NCBI GenBank assembly: GCA_027924585.1
Contig: BSBM01001719.1
Location: forward strand, 33,616,001 to 33,680,000
Length of the DNA stretch: 64,000 nucleotides
Direction: 5' to 3'
Origin: Larix kaempferi
Taxonomy: Eukaryota > Streptophyta > Pinopsida > Pinales > Pinaceae
The translations under genes and the position numbers were made by a program. Below, in pieces: positions 10,547 to 18,357 of this stretch (its first letter is position 1; each line of letters opens with the position of its first letter). The notes under the pieces were generated by a model. That model was not told where the DNA came from, made no database searches, and saw only the letters and a program-made list of their open reading frames with translations.

Positions 10547-13500
10547 ATAATAAAGACCAAAACCCTATACCACTCCATAATACTACATCAAATGGGTGGT
10601 TGAGATTATAAGATCTCATCATACAATCAATGGATAAGATGACCCATAACAATATATCACATGGATCACTCAACATAACAATAGCGCCCTCACTAAATGG
10701 TACAATGGAGGGTGACGTCATCCCACTAGAGGGGTAAAAAGTACAATAATCCACCTCATGATGACTAGGACATGATAAAATAAGCTCATGGTGGGGCTAG
10801 GAGGTATTAATCCTTACTAGCTCATCCCCAAGGCACAATAAATAATAAAATATGTCCAATATAATAAAAATGACCCAAACTGTCCTCAGAATCCATGACA
10901 GTCAAGCAGTAAATGTCCTCCTGTGATCAATCCGGGCATACCCACATGGTGAAAACTGACCGGAAGATAGTGATGCCATCCTGGAAGACCTCTGTGAAAA
11001 CCAAATGCCAAAACCTTGCCTCAATTGCCCAAATCGATTTCCTCAGTGACCACTTTATCCCATTTTTTTTAACTGCCTCGGGAACTGTGAAAGTGCCAAA
11101 ACTGCCTCCTAGGGTGCTAGCGCTGTCCATCTGAGCCCACCAGGCTCTCCGGAAGGGGGGATAAATGGTAATAACAAGTGGCTGGACCACCCCCTCCATC
11201 ATCAGCGCCCTAGGTGAACTGGCCTCTCGGGGCCCCTGCTGCTCAGGCTGGGAAATCAACCCCAAATCTGGTCAACAAGTGTAAAACTGCATCAATCACT
11301 GTCAGAAGTGCCCGAAACTGAAAGATAAGTGTCTCAATGGATCCAGAAGACCCAAATCCACTAGGAATGAGTACTCATACACCCTGGGTTGCCCTAATGG
11401 GCCTGCTTTAGGGTCCACCATATATGGACAATGTATAATCTGCTGATCTGAAGAGATAATAAACCTGCTGAACTGGATCAAACATCATCTGCATCATATG
11501 TCCATCATATGATATCATCATCAAACATGTGGGCCCATAAATCATCATCAATAATCATCATACATGGTCCACATCATCACGGATCCCAAGAATATATATA
11601 ATCAAGGATAAATCACATCAGTAGACTAAGACAATGCTTCTCTAATCATTTCCATAGCTAAGCTCAAAGTATAAATTCCATTCAGTGGCATTAATCGAGT
11701 TAACATATTCCGTTGTTATAATAAATTACTTGCACAATAGTTCAAATGACAAACTCACCCATTGGACATGGTCAGACTGCTAGTGAAGGATGAAGGCTAG
11801 GAGCAAGGTTGGGCCAAGGGTTTGACTTGTCTAACTTAACTCAAAAATACTTTGGACTGCGAGAAGGGGGAAGCTACAAACTCTGTGTTGGACAAAATAA
11901 CACGGGGGATGGCTGTGCCTCACAAATGGATAAGTTGTTTAGAGAGTGTTTATTCAACTTAGGCATCATGTCTACATCAAGTTGATCCAGGTTCATTAGG
12001 ATCATTCAATTTTATTCCATGGCCTTTTTGGCCTACATAACCCTTCGGATTTCAGATGTGCTGAGAAGCACAACTAGTTGCAGCTTGCATCCAGGGCATT
12101 TTTTTTCACATATTTATAAGGTCAGCAATTGTTTAGATATAACTTTTAAGAGCCATTGCTTTTTGGACCTTTCTTATACTCTTCGAGGAGTATTTTTTTA
12201 GCAGTTCATCGCTCTTGCCCTTTTTTTTGTTTCCATGGGCGAATTTATAATTTTCCATAGGTAGAACATGAGCTTTCAGTTTTAGCCAACAACATCTCAA
12301 GTGACTAGGGGGAGTTCGAGCCGATGCCAAACATCGGGACAACCGACCAGAATGATTTAGGCCTACAATCCAACTTACCAAAGGCAAGTTTTGTCACCAA
12401 CTCAGAGCCGAGACACTGAATAAACGGGGATGCGGTCCAAACACAGAGGTAGAAAAATGGGGAAGTCCTCGGTATCAGAAAGTCAAATGAGACAAGTCAG
12501 GGCTTAAAGTCAAATAGGAAGGTCATGTATGGATGGAGACAAGTGAATATGGAGCCTACACTAGCAGACAACTGGTGTCGGGGAAAGACCATATCTATGT
12601 AAGGTGAAAAACCAGTGAGTTTTGTTAAATGACCTAAATGTGCAAGCAATTGTCCATTTTATGATTTACAGTTCATTTTAAATAGTTTGCCACATCAGGA
12701 ATAATATACCAAGCACATGCTATGATCATGACTAAATCAACAAGATAATAATCCACAGTCAGTGAGAACATATCCAACATCATCATAATAATAATCATCA
12801 AGTATCATCTGAAACACTGCTGTAATACATCTCTAGGCACTGAACTGAAACTGTAATGGGATAAGTGGTCACATCAGTCATCAAATCTGAACTCTCAAGG
12901 CTCAGCCTTGACACAAGGTCATATAATGTACTGCTCTGATCATGAGTGATCCAAAATATATAGCCATGCTCTGGAAAAATGGAAGCTCTGGAATGTGCAG
13001 ATATCTGCTGTACAAGAATAGTAGCCCTGCTACTATGGTGTGATAACAGTACCCTAGTTGTCAATTTGGATCTGAGTCTCTTTGCAGCTAGCCTTGACTG
13101 TGCTGCCTCTCTCAATCCTCTGATCTGCTTTGCTACTGAAGACAACCAACTGCTCAACTGAAGAATGTGTCCTTCCTTTGCATGGAAAAGTGCACCCTCC
13201 CCTCTGGAAGTCTGATGCTCGTACTGGGTCAGATCTCAACAGATCTGAGCTCTGATCGCCACAGACCTTCCTCAAACACTGAGGCAAGGCTACCCTGAAC
13301 GTCTCAGACTTTGAATCGATCGATCGGGCTTTGAATGAGCTCCTCTCTCCTCAGGTAATGCGCTCCTCCTCCTTTGGAAGACGTCCTCTATCTTAGAAGA
13401 AACTACACTGATAGGCTATCTCAGTCTATTGATTTGGGTGCCTAGTGGCTTTGGAGCTAGTAGTCACTGATCCAACTCAGATCTGACCACTCTTCCTCCT

Positions 13501-13671
13501 GCAACAGCTCCTCTCTCTCTCTCAGAAAGTTGCCTTGCATGCACTGCTGCGCCCTCCTCACTCCTGATCTATCACCCTCTAATAAGTCAACTTAGCAACC
13601 TCATCCGGGGACCCCCTGCCTCTATAAATAATCTCACCGATCAATTAGGTTTACCAAAAACCTAATATCGG

Positions 13672-13699
13672 TGCATGCAAAAAGTCACTTTTGCATGCA
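13672..13699 (-). promoter_or_regulatory. RY-type palindrome in B's 3' LTR
   Basis: TGCATGCAAAAAGTCA pairs with CACTTTTGCATGCA. It is 43 bases upstream of the TATA block at 13620-13629 in the sense (minus) direction, as in the other two family-B LTRs. Confidence 0.5.
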
Positions 13700-13901
13700 T
13701 CTTTTAATCATTGACAGGTCATGCAAATCTCATGCATGCAAAGGCAAAAACACCCCGGAAGGTCAGCATGCAGCCACCAATGGACTCATGCCACTGAGTA
13801 GAGTGTATCTCACCCTCTACTCCATACTGATGCCTATACTGCTGATGTACCTCCATGCAAGGCATTTGAACCATGGAGGACATCCCGAGATACCATAAAT
13901 A

Positions 13902-14567
13902 CTAACACTTCCTCTTATCAAGGGAAGTCCAACCAAAGATGCCTGGATCCAACAAGTCCTCTGCTGCTGACATTGAACCAACTGTCTTGCTTGTCACTGT
14001 TGCCCTCCGACCTGAAGTGCCCTCATCTAGCTCCATCAAGGTGGCTCCAAAAGAAGCCCCCTGATCTACCACTGACTCTGTCATTGTACTCTGATTCAGA
14101 CTCCCTCTGAATCTTTGCTGTAACCAGTCCCAAAGACTGCTGTCAAGTGGATCCACTGGTATGTAAGTGGGCTCCCTCTGTCTCTGAGCTGACCTAGCTC
14201 TCTCCTGAGCTAAGTCCATCTCTACCATCTCGTACCAACTCAGTCTCCTGCTGGTGCCTATATGAGCATCATGCTCATCTATCTGCTTTGAATCCAATGG
14301 CTCAATCCCCTGAGTCTCATCATCATCATCATGAGCATCTCGCTCATCCATTTGGTAAGTAGAGTCACTCCTCTGATCCTCATCATCATGGTGAGCATCT
14401 CGCTCACCCATCTGCTGACTGGACTCACATCTCCTAGCATCATCTTTGCTGTGAGCATCTCGCTCACTATCCTCCTTTGACTCTGAAGAGGATGCACTCA
14501 GCCAACCTAATGTGCCAGAAGTGGGTTGTCCCCGAATCAAGTATTCACTGTCGATCCTGTGACCCAT
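13902..14567 (-). CDS. Acidic, repeat-bearing C-terminal ORF of element B
   Basis: Open frame of 221 codons, in the same frame as the gag and protease-like segments upstream and separated from the latter by one TAG at 14568-14570. It is rich in Ser, Asp and Glu. Residues about 30-105 contain a tandem repeat of exactly 20 residues (60 bp) with the core ERDAH, at 14453, 14393 and 14333 plus a looser copy at 14264. No integrase zinc finger, D-D-E core or reverse-transcriptase motif is present, although this is where integrase would start. The stop codon (13902-13904) lies inside the LTR's first bases, TGTTAG. Function is unknown; it may be an acidic tail of a gag polyprotein or a drifted remnant. 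Confidence 0.55.
   Translation of the reverse strand: MGHRIDSEYLIRGQPTSGTLGWLSASSSESKEDSERDAHSKDDARRCESSQQMGERDAHHDDEDQRSDSTYQMDERDAHDDDDETQGIEPLDSKQIDEHDAHIGTSRRLSWYEMVEMDLAQERARSAQRQREPTYIPVDPLDSSLWDWLQQRFRGSLNQSTMTESVVDQGASFGATLMELDEGTSGRRATVTSKTVGSMSAAEDLLDPGIFGWTSLDKRKC
13908..13917 (-). other. Polypurine tract of element B
   Basis: TAAGAGGAAG on the minus strand directly precedes the TGTTAG start of the 3' LTR. It overlaps the last codons of the acidic ORF. Confidence 0.87.
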
Positions 14568-14900
14568 CTAGACTGGGTCAACTCCTCTAGGATAGGTGAA
14601 AATCAGATCCCGCTGGAACATTACTGAGTAACCAGTAGTTCCCAAAGCTACCACTGAGAGAATACTCCCTCTCAGTATTGGAACGAACAACACTCTTGAT
14701 ACCTCCAGGAGCTCTCCAAGATCAAGTAGAAACCGAACTCTACCCACTCCTGTGACCAAGTGATCAATCCCCTGCACATCCTTAATCATCTGCATAGGTG
14801 TGTGCTCTAGGATGAGGAATGCATCTCGCATCCCTGTCATGTGACTGCTCTGCATGCAGTCAACCGTCCATCTCTGATCAACCTGAATCTTTGGCTGACT
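14568..14900 (-). pseudogene. Protease-like segment of element B
   Basis: The frame of gag continues past its TGA into QRWTVDCMQSSHMTG, the position of the copia aspartic protease W-x-x-D-S-G-x-x-x-H-M-T. The active-site Ser-Gly is Cys-Met, so catalysis is not expected. The downstream pattern GVGRVRFLLDLGELLEVSRVLFVP matches the copia protease C-terminal half as seen in element A (GVGTVKFQL...EVDRVLFVPG). It ends at a TAG (14568-14570). The segment begins with no good start of its own, so translation would need readthrough of the gag TGA. Confidence 0.72.
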
Positions 14901-14912
14901 ACTGTCATGCCC

Positions 14913-15749
14913 TCAATGATATGAGGCTAACGAGAACTCCCTCTCAAACTGAGAGGTAAACTCATCAACCTCCTCTGCTGCTGCCAACTGCTCATCCTTT
15001 GCCTGCTTACCTTGCTTCTTATGCGGACATTGTCCCGCATAGTGTCCATAATCATTGCAGAAAAAGCACTTGATCTTGCTCAGATCCTTCTTCTGTTTGA
15101 ACCTCTGTTTCCCTTTTGCTGCAAGTGCCACATCCTCCTCTTCTGGAATGGCTGAAGCTGATCCCTGAATATAACCTCTCCGGATCTCCTCTTGGGTGAA
15201 GTCGTCCCACAGACGATCCGACTTGGGAAGGTCCTCTCTAGCAATAATGGATTGGACAAATACTGCCCATGGCACAGTCACGCCATTCAGGGCTTGTCTT
15301 ACCAGCTCGCTATCCTCAATCTTTTCACCCACATCTCCCAACTCATCCCTCACCTGAGTGATCTTGGTGATGTATGTGGACATGCTCTCATCCTTGCCCA
15401 TCTTGATGCTTCTTAGTCTCTTTTTGAGAACCATCTTCCTGTTGGCATTGGAACTTTGGTACAAACTAGTCGATGCATCCCACATCTCATATACATTGTC
15501 TTTGGTTGAGACATGTGGAATGACATGATTCTTGATAGCATCAAGTAGGATCCTCTGAGCCTTTACATTATTTTTATCATATACTGCTTTGGCAGTAGCA
15601 TCTGACAGAACTGTGACTGGATTTGCGACTGTACTGTTCACAACATCCCACAGTTCGCATTCTTTTAGCAAGAGTACAATCCGTGCCCTCCATGCATTGT
15701 AGTTGGAGGCCCCATCTAACCGGTCCTCCACTCTCAAGCTAGTGGCCAT
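14913..15749 (-). CDS. Gag protein of element B (copia type), intact frame
   Basis: A 278-residue gag. It starts MATSLRVEDRLDGASNYNAW, the copia gag N-terminal domain with its LDG...W signature. Residues about 90-185 hold the central gag region (NRKMVLKKRLRS, then DELGDVGEKIEDSELV and LPKSDRLWDDF). A CCHC zinc knuckle follows near residue 233 (CFFCNDYGHYAGQC) after a basic stretch. In known elements this protein forms virus-like particles and the knuckle binds element RNA. The ATG lies 245 bases downstream of the primer site, a normal leader. The frame is uninterrupted, unlike gag of element A, and ends in TGA before the protease-like segment. A host gene is very unlikely given the flanking LTR and primer site. 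Confidence 0.9.
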   Translation of the reverse strand: MATSLRVEDRLDGASNYNAWRARIVLLLKECELWDVVNSTVANPVTVLSDATAKAVYDKNNVKAQRILLDAIKNHVIPHVSTKDNVYEMWDASTSLYQSSNANRKMVLKKRLRSIKMGKDESMSTYITKITQVRDELGDVGEKIEDSELVRQALNGVTVPWAVFVQSIIAREDLPKSDRLWDDFTQEEIRRGYIQGSASAIPEEEDVALAAKGKQRFKQKKDLSKIKCFFCNDYGHYAGQCPHKKQGKQAKDEQLAAAEEVDEFTSQFEREFSLASYH

Positions 15750-15993
15750 ACTCTCTTAACTGAAATACTAGAACCCACAATGATACAAGAAACTCTCTTG
15801 ATCACAGATCTGGCCTACCCTCTCAAGCTCTCACAGATCTGATAGATCTATCTCAGATCTATCCTCCAAATTCACAGATCTGATAGATCTGACCTCTACA
15901 ACCATAGATCTGAGCTTTGCTCCTCAGATCTGATAGATCTGGTCTCTATCTTCACTGATCTTAGTGTGAATGATCTCCCTGACCCTTACCAGG

Positions 15994-16005
15994 GCTCTGA
16001 TACCA
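15994..16005 (-). other. Primer-binding site of element B
   Basis: TGGTATCAGAGC on the minus strand, directly against the TTTACA end of the 5' LTR. It is complementary to the 3' end of plant initiator tRNA-Met, the standard Ty1/copia site. Confidence 0.93.
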
Positions 16006-17208
16006 TGTAAATTTTAATCCAGAGATCACTACTCCCTCTAGATAGCCCTGAGATCTCAAGCGGTTTGAGTCTCGTATATCAATAATATTCATAAAGACAT
16101 AAAACTCAACAACTACATCTCTTTACAACATTAAACACAATCATTCTCACATAAGACACTGCATATAGCCTGGAAACCCCAAATGGGGAAAACCAACAAT
16201 CCTGTGGGGCCATCTTCTCTCTCGAGCCTAGAGCAATATATGAAAGAAGGAAATACAACAATGTTACCTCAGATGTAACACTCAATCCTGAACGGGTCAA
16301 ACCCTAGATCTGCATGCATCAGCTGATGCATGCATCAGTTGATGCATGCACTGGGAGAATGTACCCTAGCTGTCAATCTGGATCTGAGTCTCTCTGCATG
16401 TAGCCCTGACTATACTGCCTCTCTCAATCCTCTGCTCTGATATGCTCTGCTACTGAAGTCAACCAACTGCTCAACTGAAGAATGCGCCCTTCCTTTGCAT
16501 GGAAGAGTGCGCCCTTCCCTCTGGATGTCTAATGCTCGTACTGGGCTAGATCTCAACAGATCTGAGCTCTGATTGTCATAGACCTTCCTCTAACACTGAG
16601 GCAAGGCTACCCTGAACGTCTTAGACTCTGAATCGGTCGATCGGGCTCTGAATGAGCTCCTCTCTCCTTAGGTAATGCGCCCCTCCTCCTCTATCTCAGT
16701 AGAAACCATACTGATAGACTATCTCAGTCTACTGATTTGGGCGCCTAATGCCTCTGGAGCTAGTAGTCACTGATCCAACTCAGCTCTGACCACTCTCCCT
16801 CCTGCAGCAGCTCCTCTCTCTCTCAGAAAGTCGCCCTGCATGCACTGGTGCACCCTCCTCACTCCTGATCTATCACTCTCTGATAAGTCAACTGAGCAAC
16901 CTCATCCGAGGACCCCCTGCCTCTATAAATAATCTCACCGATCAATTATGTTTACCAAAAACCTAATATCAGTGCATGCAAAAAGTCACTTTTGCATGCA
17001 TCTTTTAATCACTGACAGGTCATGCAAATCTCATGCATGGAAAGGGCAAAACACCCCGAAAGGTCAGCATGCAGCCACCAATGGACTCATGCCACTAAGG
17101 AGAGTGTATCTCACCCTCTACTCCATACTGATGCCTATACCGCTTATGTACCTCCATGCAAGGCATTTGAATCATGGAGGACTTCTCGAGATACCATAAA
17201 AACTAACA
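16006..17208 (-). repeat. 5' LTR of element B
   Basis: 1203 bp, minus-strand ends TGTTAGTTTTTATGG and AAATTTACA. It differs from the 3' LTR by scattered changes and by an extra ~20-bp copy of a TGCATGCATCAG-type unit at 16312-16351, where the 3' LTR (8559-8582) has one. Confidence 0.93.
16922..16930 (-). promoter_or_regulatory. TATA box of B's 5' LTR
   Basis: The minus strand reads ATTTATAGAG. The palindrome TGCATGCAAAAA...TTTTGCATGCA lies 43 bases upstream at 16973-17000. This would be the functional promoter of element B. Confidence 0.6.
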
Positions 17209-17216
17209 TGATACCA

Positions 17217-18190
17217 TGTAAAAATTTAAAGGAATGTGCTAAACCCTCATTCAGACATTTCTTCAAACACTTTGCTCCATAAATGATTTAATGTTACTCT
17301 AAGTTATTTAGGATCATAAATAACTTGAACAAGAAATACTCCAATGAAACAAACACACAAATACTGTAGACTGTGAACACGGAAATTTAGGAGCCCAGGG
17401 CAAAACCTCACAAGAGGAAAACCTAGAGAGATGTCTTTTTATTAAATGAGAACAAAATTGGAATTTCTCACAACTTAGAAATTCATCTTTCCTTCAGTAA
17501 GAAAAATCATAAATGCATTTAAACCAAACTTATCTCAACAAATTTCAGATTGCTGTACGAACAGGTACTGATTGCCTCGAAAATTGTGCCAACAATTGAC
17601 TGTACAGACTGTACGGTCCTTGACTGCTATACGAACTTCCTCGTTTTCTGTGTCAAGCTGCCTTGAAATCTGTGCAAACAGAAATCGTGTGGATTGCCTC
17701 AAAATCTGTGCCAACAGAGGGCTGTACAGACTGTACAATTAAGTGCCTCGATTCTGTGCTAGCAATGGTCTGTACGAACTGTTTGTAGAAACTGTCTTGG
17801 GAACTGTGCCAATGTTTTCCTTGGGAACTGTGCTCTCAGAAATAAGAAATGACTTCTTTCTCTTACTCTCTCTTCTCTCTTTCAAAGTGTTTAAATAGCC
17901 ACTTAAATCCCTCCTAAACCCTAACTACCTTTAATAACGCTAACTTCCTGAATGAATGGCTAGGATTAAAAAGATCTAAAGGGTCATCATTAATTGCACA
18001 TTTAATTCTTTTTTAAAAATAATTAAATGCACATTTACATAGGGACCCACTTTACTTAAGTGAAACTCACTTTAAAAATATAAAAGTCACTTTATTATAT
18101 TTACAAAGTAACACTAGGAAACATGACTTTGTCTCCCCCATGTGACATCAAAATCATGGGAAAGGACCCTTCTCATTACAAATTGCAACA
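17217..18190 (-). repeat. 5' LTR of element A
   Basis: 974 bp, minus-strand ends TGTTGCAATTTG and TTTTTACA, followed by AAGGT. It matches 4566-5541. A TATA-like CTATTTAAACAC lies on the minus strand at 17887-17900. Confidence 0.92.
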
Positions 18191-18357
18191 AAGGTGGGGC
18201 ACACTCTTCCTCAAGGGGTTGCACTTGCTCATTAAAGACATATACTGTAGCTTTGTATGATGTAAAAGGTGGAAAGGGGACCACCAAGGGGAGCTCCTAG
18301 TGGCCCCAACAATGCATATGACTTATCACTTGTAAAATTTTGCATACAATTGGGTTC

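Larger units (their letters stand above)
8595..13048 (-). mobile_element. Giant solo LTR C1 (family C), 4454 bp
   Basis: The ends are TGTTATCACAC and GTGTGATAACA, an 11-bp perfect terminal inverted repeat with TG...CA termini. GTACC is duplicated at 8590-8594 and 13049-13053, inside B's LTR. A TATATAAGG box on the minus strand at 10538-10546 makes the minus strand the sense strand: U3 about 2.5 kb, R plus U5 about 1.9 kb. No domain-bearing ORF, primer site or polypurine tract is found inside. A 5-bp duplication and TG...CA ends fit an LTR better than a DNA transposon. Plant elements with LTRs of several kilobases (for example Ogre) are known, but I cannot assign this family. Confidence 0.82.
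8253..13907 (-). repeat. 3' LTR of element B, split by C1
   Basis: The LTR halves are 8253-8594 and 13054-13907; GTACC is duplicated at the split. Together they are about 1.2 kb and match the 5' LTR at 16006-17208. The minus-strand ends are TGTTAG and TTTACA. Confidence 0.92.
8253..17208 (-). mobile_element. Ty1/copia-type retrotransposon B, gag-protease only
   Basis: Element B is on the minus strand. Its 5' LTR is 16006-17208 and its 3' LTR is 8253-13907, the latter interrupted by C1. TGATA is duplicated at 8248-8252 and 17209-17213. An iMet primer site and a polypurine tract are both intact. The internal region is about 2.1 kb and has a single frame for gag, a protease-like region and an acidic repeat-bearing tail that ends at the LTR boundary. 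No integrase, reverse transcriptase or RNase H is present, so it would depend on enzymes supplied by another element. The organisation fits the TR-GAG class of non-autonomous plant elements; that class assignment is inference. Confidence 0.93.
4566..18190 (-). mobile_element. Ty1/copia-type retrotransposon A, lacking most of pol
   Basis: Element A runs on the minus strand. Its LTRs are at 17217-18190 (5') and 4566-5541 (3'). The 5-bp target duplication AAGGT stands at 4561-4565 and 18191-18195. A polypurine tract abuts the 3' LTR, and a split iMet-type primer site abuts the 5' LTR. Once inserts are removed the internal region is only about 1.5 kb and encodes gag plus a protease-like region. 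No integrase, reverse transcriptase or RNase H is visible. It is interrupted by a solo LTR (7064-8227) and by element B (8253-17208). Gag is frameshifted, so the copy is dead. Confidence 0.92.

Noticed and set aside
10281-10754. 157-codon minus-strand ORF in C1 (hydrophobic)
   Set aside because: The equivalent frames in other family C copies (28361-28678, 62780-63007) are shorter, shifted and broken, and they span the LTR promoter. No protein-level conservation.
8595-13048. Family C as a DNA transposon because of its terminal inverted repeat
   Set aside because: The 5-bp duplications, TG...CA ends and promoter position fit an LTR better; no transposase is present. Not fully excluded.
7064-17208. 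Solo LTR plus B as one inverted-LTR element
   Set aside because: Each has its own exact target duplication (AATCT and TGATA), so they are two insertions.
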